From an uncultured Lachnospiraceae bacterium (GTDB lineage Bacteria > Bacillota > Clostridia > Lachnospirales > Lachnospiraceae): a DNA stretch of 49,735 bases. Location of the stretch: NCBI GenBank assembly GCA_946537305.1, contig CAMNFR010000012.1:1-49735 (forward strand). The letters run 5' to 3'. Below, in pieces: positions 15,677 to 23,785 of the stretch (position 1 is its first letter; each line of letters begins with the position of its first letter). Both the position numbers and the translations under genes were made by a program. The notes beneath the pieces were generated by a model, which was given only the letters and a program-made list of their open reading frames with translations, was not told the DNA's origin and did not search any database.

Positions 15677-18600
15677 TCAGCCGGTAATATCCGTCAGCTT
15701 CCACTTTCTGATCTTTCTGTATGCGAACAGATTGATCACGAGTGCAAAGATCGCTTCCAACACGATGGCCCGGATGGATGCCGGGGCATTAAATGCACGA
15801 ACGAACATAACACCGTCTGATTCTATCATGCGGACGACCATCCCCGTCATGACAAAACATCCGACCAGGCCAATCAATAGCCCAAGGCCTGTTGTCACCA
15901 GGGTCTCCCTCAACAGATATCCGATCTGTTCTTTCTTTGAGAACCCGTTGACCGCCATGATGATGAGTTCGTTCTTTCTGCGTCCGACAAATATATTGAC
16001 CAGATTGAGCAGCACGAACAGGGACATCAGAACGGACATAAAGGAAAGGATATAAACAATAATATTCGCCATATCCCGGATGGATTCCAGGAGCTCCGGA
16101 AATTCATCCGTAAAGCTGACGGTCAGCTCCGGGAAGGTATCAGCCAGCTCTGATGCAAGCGCCTTCCCTGTTTCCTTGTCTGCTTTGATCAGTACGGTAT
16201 TATTTTCCGCGGGTTCTCCAAATATCGTTTGGTAGTCATTCGGTGACAGATAGATCAGCTTCCCGGTATAATTTCTGCATACACCACCTGTCGTTACTTC
16301 GTGTGTGTTAAAATCATTATCGAATATGAAAATGGCATCTCCCTCTGCGATCTTCAGTGCCTCTGAGATCCTGTTTCCGATCACGGCCTTTCCTTCGGCA
16401 GGGGCTGCGACCACATTCCCGCCCATATCCGTAAGCTGTATATAGTCTTCATAGACATCCTCCGGTGCAGACAGGATAGTCGTATATTCCTCGGTATCAC
16501 CGACACCATATTTGGTGATCTGCTTCTGGACCCGCCGGTAATCCAACCCCTTTTCGTCCAGGAGCTGAGTCAGCGCATGCATTTTTTCTTCCGTGAACTC
16601 TGAGACAAAGGAAGCTTCCATGGCGTAATGATTGATCTCTTCCGCGGACCTTTCCATCATGCGATCGATCGATCCTTTCATGGTAAAACCGATGCCCATC
16701 ATCAGACAGCTCCCCGCGATAATGACAACGGACGTGACCACTCTGGGCAGGTCATTGACTATATTTCTCACAATGAGCCTTGCGTAGAGTCCACTCCCGT
16801 TCCCGCTCCCGGAGGTTGCCTTCCTGCGTTTTTTGACTGTGTCGGTCCCGTTCATGAGATCAATGGCAGAGCTCTTTGAGACCTGAAGCGCCGTGGCGAT
16901 CGCCGCCGAGAGGAATGCCACCAGTATTTCTGCGGCAGAGATCATCAGGAAAAATCCGGGATAGAAAGCAAAGCCATCCGGCCGTACCACGAACAAACTG
17001 CCGATAAAAGTTCTCATGGCCGCCTGCAGTCCTGCAGCAAGAATAACAGAAAGACCAAGTCCCAACAGAATAGCAGAAACACCGTAGAATACATACTTGG
17101 CGATGATCTCGGAATTTGTAAAGCCGTATGCCTTCATCGTCCCAATGAGTTTTTTATCGTTATCGATGCGGATGGTGATGGTAGAGACAATAACAATGGC
17201 GCCGATGACAATGAAAAACAGGTTAAAGATCATGGCCATGCTGTGCAGAATGCTGATATCCTGCGCCAGGGCCACATGTCCGGCTTTTTCACTGCGAAGA
17301 ACATATCCGTAGCCGGAGGGCATGAGGTCATCGATCTCCTTCTGAGCATCCGCGATCTTTTCGTCCGTCTCCGCCTTCTTTTCCTGATACGTCTTTTTGG
17401 CATCCGCCAGCTCCGCCCTGGCATCGTCAAGCTCTGCCTCACTGTCCGCAAGCTCCTTCTTCTTGTCTTTCAGCTCCTTTTTCTTCTTTTTCAGTTCCTT
17501 CTTCTTGTCTTTCAGTTCCTTCTTATTCTCTGCCAGCTCCTGCTTTTTCTCTTCCAGTTCTTTTTTGCCGTCTGCAAGCTTTTCCTCGCCGTCCTCCAGT
17601 TTTTTTCGGGCGGCAGCCAGTTCCTTTCGGGAACGTCTGATCTCTTTCTCCGCCTCTTCAAACTCTTCTTTTTTTTCGGAGAATTCATCAGCGGACTTGT
17701 CATAGCTCTTTTTCTGTTTCTTATATAGTTTCTTCTGTTTCTCCAGCTCTTTTTCCGCCTTTTTGATCTGACTGTCTGCTTCCGACGTGTCAAGGCCCAT
17801 CTGCTTAGCCGCTTTTGCTTTCTGCTTGTTCTCCTCGATCTCTTTCTCGGCCCTGGTCAGCTCTTTCTTCGCCGCATCGAGCTGGCTCTTCGCGGCCTTC
17901 AGTTCCTTCTTCCCTTTCTTTAATTCCTTCTCGGCTGCCGCAAGCTGTTTCTCCCCGTCCTCTAATTCTTCCTCTCCCTTTCGGACCTCTTTTCTGGCCT
18001 TCTCCAGCTTTCTGGTATTATCTTCGATTTCTTCCTCAGCATCGGCAAGCTTTTTTTCCGCATCCTTCAGCTGCGCTTCCGCATCCGACAGTTTTGTTTC
18101 CGCATCCGCCAGCTGCTCCTCGGCGTCCGCGACCTGCACGTGGGCATCGTCAATTTTCCCTTGTGATTCTTCGATCTTCGCGTCAGCGTCATCAATCTCA
18201 GCCTGCGCATCGGCCAGCTTCACCCGCGCGTTTTCTTCTTCCTCGTCAAGCTTGTCCTGCGCCTTTTTCTTTAATTCGGCATCATGCAATGGGCCGATCT
18301 CCGACATTTTTTCCTTCAGCGCCTTCTTTACCGGCAGCAGCGCGGACGGGTAATCCCGGCCCAGCGAGGATATGTTTTCTGCTACATCCACATCCAGACG
18401 GACATAGGTATAATAGTCCTCCAGCTTTTCCGCATCCACGGCAGCTTCCGGCAGGTAGACACACATATCCCCTTCATTCTGGACGGACTCCGGGTGATCG
18501 GCCACAGCGGTCACCGTGAATCTCTCCGTCCTCATCAGGTCTTCGGGCAGTTCCTCATCCGTCAGAAAGATATCCACCTGATCGCCCGGCTTCAGAGAAA

Positions 18601-19021
18601 GCCGTTCCATCTCATCCGCTGTCAGAGCACATTCTGAAGCTGCTTCCGGCATTTTGCCGTTCTTCAGCTTTAATGTTGAAATGTCATCTGTAATCGTATA
18701 AACAGCACATTGCTTTCTGTTCTCGCCTGCCTTTATAACGGCTTCCGGAAAATAGTAACAGCCTCTCGCAGTCTTAACGCCTGGCACCTCTTCCAGTTGC
18801 GCGATCTCATCCGCGGAGAGGCCTTCTGTAGCAATCATGCCAATGTCTTCGTACGCAGTCTCTGCAAAAAAGAGTTCTCCCTTTTCCTCCAGCGCATTTC
18901 CGTAAAAATAGACGCCAAAACAGACGCCGCATCCGATCATCGTAACGACGGACATGGCGATCCAGGATACCCATGTTTTTTTAATGCTCCTGATGGCTTC
19001 CTTCCATCCGGTCTTCTTCAT
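15677..19021 (-). CDS. FtsX/MacB-type ABC permease with a long extracytoplasmic coiled coil
   Basis: A 1114-residue permease. TM1 is about 17-40; an extracytoplasmic MacB-like domain spans about 50-230; about 230-566 is an almost unbroken Lys/Glu/Ala-rich coiled coil with repeats such as KLADAE, KKELKDKK and QLADAE; a first FtsX domain with three TM helices follows (about 596-720), then a second half with one TM helix (about 760-780), another extracytoplasmic domain and a second FtsX domain (about 985-1105). Two FtsX units in one chain make a complete transporter core. Partner ATPase lies downstream and an NRPS-like enzyme upstream. Most MacB/BceB-type permeases lack a coil of this size; about 340 residues could span much of a Gram-positive wall. 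Export and mechanotransmission are both possible. Confidence 0.88.
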   Translation of the reverse strand: MKKTGWKEAIRSIKKTWVSWIAMSVVTMIGCGVCFGVYFYGNALEEKGELFFAETAYEDIGMIATEGLSADEIAQLEEVPGVKTARGCYYFPEAVIKAGENRKQCAVYTITDDISTLKLKNGKMPEAASECALTADEMERLSLKPGDQVDIFLTDEELPEDLMRTERFTVTAVADHPESVQNEGDMCVYLPEAAVDAEKLEDYYTYVRLDVDVAENISSLGRDYPSALLPVKKALKEKMSEIGPLHDAELKKKAQDKLDEEEENARVKLADAQAEIDDADAKIEESQGKIDDAHVQVADAEEQLADAETKLSDAEAQLKDAEKKLADAEEEIEDNTRKLEKARKEVRKGEEELEDGEKQLAAAEKELKKGKKELKAAKSQLDAAKKELTRAEKEIEENKQKAKAAKQMGLDTSEADSQIKKAEKELEKQKKLYKKQKKSYDKSADEFSEKKEEFEEAEKEIRRSRKELAAARKKLEDGEEKLADGKKELEEKKQELAENKKELKDKKKELKKKKKELKDKKKELADSEAELDDARAELADAKKTYQEKKAETDEKIADAQKEIDDLMPSGYGYVLRSEKAGHVALAQDISILHSMAMIFNLFFIVIGAIVIVSTITIRIDNDKKLIGTMKAYGFTNSEIIAKYVFYGVSAILLGLGLSVILAAGLQAAMRTFIGSLFVVRPDGFAFYPGFFLMISAAEILVAFLSAAIATALQVSKSSAIDLMNGTDTVKKRRKATSGSGNGSGLYARLIVRNIVNDLPRVVTSVVIIAGSCLMMGIGFTMKGSIDRMMERSAEEINHYAMEASFVSEFTEEKMHALTQLLDEKGLDYRRVQKQITKYGVGDTEEYTTILSAPEDVYEDYIQLTDMGGNVVAAPAEGKAVIGNRISEALKIAEGDAIFIFDNDFNTHEVTTGGVCRNYTGKLIYLSPNDYQTIFGEPAENNTVLIKADKETGKALASELADTFPELTVSFTDEFPELLESIRDMANIIVYILSFMSVLMSLFVLLNLVNIFVGRRKNELIIMAVNGFSKKEQIGYLLRETLVTTGLGLLIGLVGCFVMTGMVVRMIESDGVMFVRAFNAPASIRAIVLEAIFALVINLFAYRKIRKWKLTDITG

Positions 19022-19043
19022 CTTACTTTTCTTCCTCTTTCAC

Positions 19044-19078
19044 AGCCGGACAGGCCGCAGTAACGATCCTGTCCGGCT
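19044..19078 (-). other. Intercistronic stem-loop between the NRPS-like and permease genes
   Basis: A perfect 11-bp inverted repeat (19044-19054 with 19068-19078) with a 13-base loop fills the 102-base gap. No T-run follows on the minus strand, so it is more likely an mRNA processing or stability element than a terminator. Confidence 0.5.
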
Positions 19079-19123
19079 TCGGAACAGCTCTTTTCAGGTT
19101 TCAGGGCGATCTCTGACTCTGCT

Positions 19124-22100
19124 TCACGGATTCGACGCCAGCAGCACCCGGATCTTCTCCCGCATCTCCTCAAAAGGAATGCCAAGCTGCGAGGCTACAA
19201 CGCCAAGCGTCATGCCCATCAGCACGCGGCGGGTCAGCGGATTGCTCAGATATTTCTTCGCCTCCGGGAACACATCCGGAAGCTTCTTCTCCACCCACGG
19301 GTATTCTCTGGCCAGATCCTTGACCTTGGTATCCGGATTGATTTTTTCGCTTTCTTCTGATTTCTCCTCCGACCTCATCAGATCCGCGATCTTTGTATTG
19401 ACCGGATCCGTCGCAGCCACGATGTTTTTCAGACACTCCGTGAAGGCTTCCAGATATTCATTGATGACCTTATCGGAATAAACGCTCTTTGAATAGACGA
19501 GCAGCGGCTGAATCGTCTCCGGGAATTCATATACAAACACGACCATGTTCAGAAGCGCCACGTTATTGGTACTGATTACCTCAGCAGATCCCTGTCCGGA
19601 GACAAGACCGATCTCGGACAGTGTTCCCTGATCCGCAATCGCCGCCGTTTCATAGACAACACACATGGAATCGGACTCAAATACGTTATCCAGAGAATAT
19701 GTATACTCATACGTACAATGCTCCAGGACAGCCGCGGATTGTTGTTTCATCTCTGTATAAAGATCCTGCAGTGTTTCATATTCAGAGAAGGAAATGCCCA
19801 GCGGCAGTACTGTTGCGAGCTGTCCCACGGCACGCATCTCAGAGGCATCTGTCCTGTTGTGGAATCCCCATGCGATCATGATATCGTCTTTTTCCAAACA
19901 TTTGGATAGCGCCATCATAGCCGCGATCGTAAACAGACCATTTCTGGAAAGCTTGCTGATCTTTTCAAACTGCTCCGCATCTTTCACAGAGATCTGGATC
20001 GGGAAAGGTAGGGTTTCCATCAGGTTCTCATTGCTCTTCAGATCAGGGATCAGATCACGGGCCCATTCCTTCCCTCCATAAAGATTTTCAAGGAAAGCCT
20101 TATCCTCATAGTGCCGTTCGCTTTCCTGTAGTTCTTCAGTCCTGGCCAGGAAGGTACAGAATGTATCTGGCACCAGCGGTTCCCCTCGGTAAGCTCTGGC
20201 AATATTCGCGAACAGCGCCTGATACCCCATACCGTCGATCACAATATGATGCGGGTTAAAGAAGAGGTAAACATGTGCTTCCGTCCGGATCAATCTGACT
20301 TCAAAGAGTGTATGTCCCACCAGGGGATGCAACCCGACCAGAGTCGGCCGCAGGGCCTGGAACTGTTCTTCGCTCATTTCCTCCAGCCTGATCACAGGAC
20401 ATCTCTCCGGCACATAGCGCAGTACCGGCAGATCTTCCTCGCCGAATTCGATAATCATGGAGAAGGCAGGATGGTTCCGTGCGACCTGATTCAGGACTGT
20501 CTCAAATTTTTCCGCGGAAGACAGATCGTCTGTAACAAAGATCTGAGGCAGGTTGAACATGGTCTTCTTGGGATTATAAAGCTGACGGTCAAACATATCC
20601 ATCTGTACAGCCGTCATTTTCAGCGGGCGCTTTCTGGCCTCCGCCTCATATTCCTCCGCAGAGATGCCTGACTGTTTCCGACGGTTCTCTTCATAGATGG
20701 CTGCGATCTTTTCCGGCGTACGTCCCTTAAAAACATCCATGGCATTCAGGTCTTCAATACCTGTCTCCGCGAGAACGCTCATAGATGCGAGGGAATCTCC
20801 GCCGATATCATAGAAATCATCATAAATACTGACCTTCTTCAGATCCAGCACCTTTTCCATCGCCTGACATATTTTTTTCTCAACATCATTTCTCGGAGGA
20901 ACATACGCTCCGGCCGATGTCGGATCCGGCGCCTTCAGCGCCCTCTTGTTTATCTTGCCGTTGGGCAGGACAGGGATTTCATCCAGTTTAATAAAATACG
21001 CCGGCATCATATAGTAGGGCAGATTTTCAGAGAGCTTTTCTCTTGCCGCTGCTACATCGATCGGCATATCTGCCCTATAAAAGAGACACAGGAAAGAACG
21101 CTTTGCATCAATAAATCCCTTGACGATGCACTGGTCAATGGGAAGAACTCTTTTTGCCACCACCTCGATTTCCGAGGGTTCCACACGATTTCCGTTGATC
21201 TTGACCATATCATTGATGCGTCCGGTCAGCACGAGCTGCCCATTCTCATCAAACCGCCCCAGGTCTCCGGTATGATACAGTCCGCCCCTCTTTACCTCGG
21301 CCGTTTCCTCCGGCAGACCAATGTATTCTCTGAAGAAAGGATTATTGAAGCAGATCTCCCCTTCTTCTCCGGGCGCCGTCTCGTTGCCCATCTCATCCAG
21401 AAGCTTCAGCCCGAGCCCGGGAATATTCGGCGTGCCGACAGGGCAGATGTCATATTTCTTGTCCAGCATGAATTCGGTGACCGTAAAGGCACTCTCACTC
21501 ATGGTGTAGGTATTAATAAGGACAATATCTCCCGGGTCGATCCCTCCCGCCGGCTCGCTTCCAGTGATAACGACCTTCAGATAAGGGCCGAAATCCGTAC
21601 CGGCTGACCGAAGAAGGGACGGTGTCAGGAAGGCGCAGTTGATCTTATTCTCCAGGAAATACATTTTCAGCCTGATCGGATTCTTGATGGTCTCATAAGG
21701 CAGAATGTACATCACCAGGCCGGTACTGAAGGATACCAGTGCGATCTTTATGGACGCAACAAAACTGAAAGGGGCGATGTGAGCTATATGATAGCTGTCG
21801 CTGACTTCGAACTGATTTTTCGCGATGCCGCACATCAGATTCATCTTCAGTGTGCCATATTCATGCAGAACGCCCTTGGGCTTTCCGGTACTGCCGGAAG
21901 TATAGACCGCAAAGGCTGCATCATGAATATCCGCGGTGTCGAATCCATACAGCGGATCTATTTCCATGATTTCCTGCCATACATCAATATCGATGACCGT
22001 CTTTACGCCAGCGTCTTTTTTAATAAATTCGATCCGTTCCGGTGGATAGTTTGTTTCCACCATAATAAAAGCTGCACCGGCCTTCCATACGCCCAGCATG

Positions 22101-22336
22101 GCGATCATTCCGGCGGCGCCCCTCGGCAGGTCGATCATCACCATGTCTTCCCGGCCTACGGACTGCTGTTTCAGCCAGGCTCTCACCCGCGCCGACAGCT
22201 CATCGACGTTTCTTCTTGTGAATACCTTTGAGGCATCAGCGCCGTCAACGATCACGGCGGCATCCGGCTTCTCATAGACCAACTTTGTCCAAATTGAAAG
22301 AATATCAGGGATTGCGTCGAACGTTCTGGTATCCAT
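19124..22336 (-). CDS. Single-module NRPS-like protein: adenylation - carrier - condensation - C-terminal DUF1858-like domain
   Basis: A 1070-residue multidomain enzyme. Adenylation domain about 1-470: A3 YTSGSTGKPKG (145-155), A5 NTYTMSE, A7 YHTGDLGR (354-361), A8 GRINDMVKINGNRVEPSEIE, A10 PNGKINKR with Lys461. Carrier domain about 480-555, with phosphopantetheine Ser515 in GGDSLAS. Condensation domain about 570-985, with intact HHIVIDG (696-702). Residues about 1001-1070 resemble a DUF1858-type helical domain (NPLTRRVL...LGIPFEEM). At the position of the amino-group-binding Asp of amino-acid-activating domains (FDxS) the protein has FSFVAS, that is Val193, so an alpha-amino acid is an unlikely substrate; an aryl, hydroxy or fatty acid is more likely. 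With C last and no thioesterase, the product would be released by condensation onto a free amine or alcohol. ATG at 22336 follows AGGAGG by eight bases. Confidence 0.9.
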   Translation of the reverse strand: MDTRTFDAIPDILSIWTKLVYEKPDAAVIVDGADASKVFTRRNVDELSARVRAWLKQQSVGREDMVMIDLPRGAAGMIAMLGVWKAGAAFIMVETNYPPERIEFIKKDAGVKTVIDIDVWQEIMEIDPLYGFDTADIHDAAFAVYTSGSTGKPKGVLHEYGTLKMNLMCGIAKNQFEVSDSYHIAHIAPFSFVASIKIALVSFSTGLVMYILPYETIKNPIRLKMYFLENKINCAFLTPSLLRSAGTDFGPYLKVVITGSEPAGGIDPGDIVLINTYTMSESAFTVTEFMLDKKYDICPVGTPNIPGLGLKLLDEMGNETAPGEEGEICFNNPFFREYIGLPEETAEVKRGGLYHTGDLGRFDENGQLVLTGRINDMVKINGNRVEPSEIEVVAKRVLPIDQCIVKGFIDAKRSFLCLFYRADMPIDVAAAREKLSENLPYYMMPAYFIKLDEIPVLPNGKINKRALKAPDPTSAGAYVPPRNDVEKKICQAMEKVLDLKKVSIYDDFYDIGGDSLASMSVLAETGIEDLNAMDVFKGRTPEKIAAIYEENRRKQSGISAEEYEAEARKRPLKMTAVQMDMFDRQLYNPKKTMFNLPQIFVTDDLSSAEKFETVLNQVARNHPAFSMIIEFGEEDLPVLRYVPERCPVIRLEEMSEEQFQALRPTLVGLHPLVGHTLFEVRLIRTEAHVYLFFNPHHIVIDGMGYQALFANIARAYRGEPLVPDTFCTFLARTEELQESERHYEDKAFLENLYGGKEWARDLIPDLKSNENLMETLPFPIQISVKDAEQFEKISKLSRNGLFTIAAMMALSKCLEKDDIMIAWGFHNRTDASEMRAVGQLATVLPLGISFSEYETLQDLYTEMKQQSAAVLEHCTYEYTYSLDNVFESDSMCVVYETAAIADQGTLSEIGLVSGQGSAEVISTNNVALLNMVVFVYEFPETIQPLLVYSKSVYSDKVINEYLEAFTECLKNIVAATDPVNTKIADLMRSEEKSEESEKINPDTKVKDLAREYPWVEKKLPDVFPEAKKYLSNPLTRRVLMGMTLGVVASQLGIPFEEMREKIRVLLASNP

Positions 22337-22360
22337 CAGGGTTTCCTCCTAGCTCTCTGC

Positions 22361-22410
22361 TTGTCATTGACTGTCATTGATTGCCATTATCTGTCGTTGT
22401 CTGTCATTTT
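22361..22410. repeat. Five tandem 10-bp repeats in the NRPS operon leader
   Basis: Five consecutive 10-mers (TTGTCATTGA, CTGTCATTGA, TTGCCATTAT, CTGTCGTTGT, CTGTCATTTT) share the consensus yTGtCATTnn. A sixth copy, ATGTCATTTT, is at 22428-22437 inside the promoter spacer. The array lies between the predicted -10 box and the ribosome binding site and covers the expected transcription start. One-helical-turn spacing suggests a protein-binding array placing several subunits on one DNA face. Confidence 0.7.
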
Positions 22411-22411
22411 G

Positions 22412-22440
22412 ATAATACCATAACCACATGTCATTTTCCA
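22412..22440 (-). promoter_or_regulatory. Promoter of the NRPS-ABC operon
   Basis: Minus-strand -10 TATTAT (22412-22417) and -35 TGGAAA (22435-22440) with a 17-base spacer. The start would fall near 22405, inside the tandem repeat array, about 70 bases before the NRPS-like ATG. The -35 is weak, which would suit an activated or repressed promoter. Confidence 0.5.
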
Positions 22441-22574
22441 CACAAATTTTCTGATGTTTATTCGATGCGACGCATGACGCATGACAAAAGCTCCGCCGAC
22501 TTGCGCTTGATATCATTTCTACGCACTCAATATGTCTTGAGACACCATTATGAATGTCAACAGTATTGGCGAAA

Positions 22575-22851
22575 TTACCTACCAGAGCGCGTTCCCCCGA
22601 AAAAGTCTACTGTTTCTCTTTGGTCGAACACTTCTACAAGCTGGAATTTGCCTGTATCATAGATTATCGGCACTAAATTATCTGTGCACACAATCGCAGA
22701 GTATTGTCGGAATTCCGATTGATGTCAACATTCTGTAAATAGCACTCGCCTTATCACTATACAACAGATCCTGTGGCTGTTGATCAAAAGCATGAATCAG
22801 CGCTTCTCGGTCAGGAAGTTGATTCACCTCGTAGAATGCGCTGTAGGAATG
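22575..22851 (-). pseudogene. Decayed fragment of an unidentified gene
   Basis: The minus strand reads as protein-like sequence without a start: HSYSAFYEVNQLPDREALIH... to ...MLTSIGIPT, then after an apparent one- or two-base shift near 22680-22690 continues NLVPIIYDTGKFQLVEVFD... to a stop at 22575. I do not recognise the family. The fragment begins directly beside the IS-end-like repeats at 22859, so insertion or deletion there probably removed its 5' part. Confidence 0.35.
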
Positions 22852-22858
22852 AACAAAT

Positions 22859-22934
22859 GAACATTATGTCCATGGCTATTTACGTTTTCATTTGTTCAAA
22901 TAACAATGACACTTCAAACCATGGATAATGTTCA
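22859..22934. repeat. Inverted repeat resembling an IS21-type end
   Basis: TGAACATTATGTCCATGG (22859-22876) and CCATGGATAATGTTCA (22919-22934) are inverted copies differing by two bases. GGATAATGTTCA recurs at 31064-31121. Multiple copies of such a motif at an end are typical of IS21-like elements, but no transposase is present here. Bases 22935-22995 show nothing else recognisable. Confidence 0.35.
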
Positions 22935-22995
22935 TTTTCGACCCTGTTTTCTCTGGTCATTTTGTTCATTTTAATCGACGATTGACAATGTATCT

Positions 22996-23208
22996 TTACA
23001 TTAAAACAGCCACATTCTTAGTAAGGGAATGGACTGTCGAAAGGATTAAGTTGGATCGTAGCTGTACCGGTGATATATTTTGTTTACAAAAGCAGCCTCT
23101 GTAGTTACAGTGGGAACAATCTCTCCAGCGGCATTCATCTGGCCGACAAGCACGCACCCGGCCGGTGTTTCTTTCCATAACTAATTCTATGCCCTGCTGG
23201 GAGATCAT
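22996..23208 (-). CDS. Short Cys-rich open frame, doubtful
   Basis: A 70-residue frame with CRPDECRWRDCSHCNYRGCFC in the middle, which looks like a compact metal-binding cluster. It starts nine bases after the zinc-ribbon frame, in another register, with no convincing ribosome binding site. It may be a tail of the neighbouring zinc-ribbon remnant or not a gene. Confidence 0.25.
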   Translation of the reverse strand: MISQQGIELVMERNTGRVRACRPDECRWRDCSHCNYRGCFCKQNISPVQLRSNLILSTVHSLTKNVAVLM

Positions 23209-23216
23209 TAAGACGA

Positions 23217-23597
23217 TTATATATTATAGGCTTTGATCCATCGCCTTCCTCGACAGTATGGGCATGCCGTATGGCCACGTTTATCTTTCATGACTCTCTC
23301 TCGAATCCTCATGGGGTACTTCTTACCACAAGTTGGGCATTTCCACCAGGCTTCTATTGGCGAATTGTCTAAGACGGAATCGGGATCAATTTTTAGCAAC
23401 ATATTCTCAATGGGACACCATTCTTTGCTTACAAGTGCCAGATGATTTGCTTCCAATGAATTGTAACCCGGCAAGACTTTCTTTCCGCGGCAATACGGGC
23501 ATGCATCGTCCCCAGCATCACGATTCGAGATTATTGCAGGATACTCTCCATTGCATAGAATGGACGATGAATTGGTTTTATATAGTGATGCAAGCAC
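23217..23597 (-). CDS. Zinc-ribbon protein fragment (DUF4379-like)
   Basis: A 126-residue frame with three paired-Cys motifs, CPYCRGKKV, KCPTCGKKYP and CPYCRGRRW, spaced by about 60 and 35 residues, and W-C and D-P-D elements typical of the repeated treble-clef/zinc-ribbon repeats of DUF4379-type proteins. These are often much longer and associated with mobile or nuclease-like genes. The N-terminus (before CPYC) shows no ribosome binding site and overlaps a plus-strand frame, so this is probably the 3' part of a truncated gene. Function unknown. Confidence 0.5.
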   Translation of the reverse strand: MLASLYKTNSSSILCNGEYPAIISNRDAGDDACPYCRGKKVLPGYNSLEANHLALVSKEWCPIENMLLKIDPDSVLDNSPIEAWWKCPTCGKKYPMRIRERVMKDKRGHTACPYCRGRRWIKAYNI

Positions 23598-23769
23598 CGT
23601 GATGATTAACCGGCATTATGATGCGGAGGGAGAACCAATCAAGTCGATCTTGGTATTTGACAAGGGAATTGTAGGCTGTGAATGGTTTTATGAGCGAAAA
23701 GACAGAAGGGGGTTTACCTACATGGATATGATCGCTGCTGGTCATGATGTGCCAGTAGAAGATAATTAG
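23560..23769 (+). CDS. Hypothetical 69-residue frame, probably a gene remnant
   Basis: The frame MDDELVLYSDASTVMINRHY continues to a stop 16 bases before the fdhF remnant. It contains GCEWFYERKDRRGFTYMDM and has a believable amino-acid mix, but no ribosome binding site, and its start overlaps the opposite-strand zinc-ribbon frame. I do not recognise it. It may be the 3' end of a gene whose 5' part was lost at a junction near 23550-23600. Confidence 0.3.
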   Translation: MDDELVLYSDASTVMINRHYDAEGEPIKSILVFDKGIVGCEWFYERKDRRGFTYMDMIAAGHDVPVEDN

Positions 23770-23785
23770 GGAAAAGAAATGGGAA

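Noticed and set aside
22337-23216. CRISPR array suggested by repeated short motifs
   Set aside because: The repeats are 10-12 bp, adjacent or inverted, without regular unique spacers.
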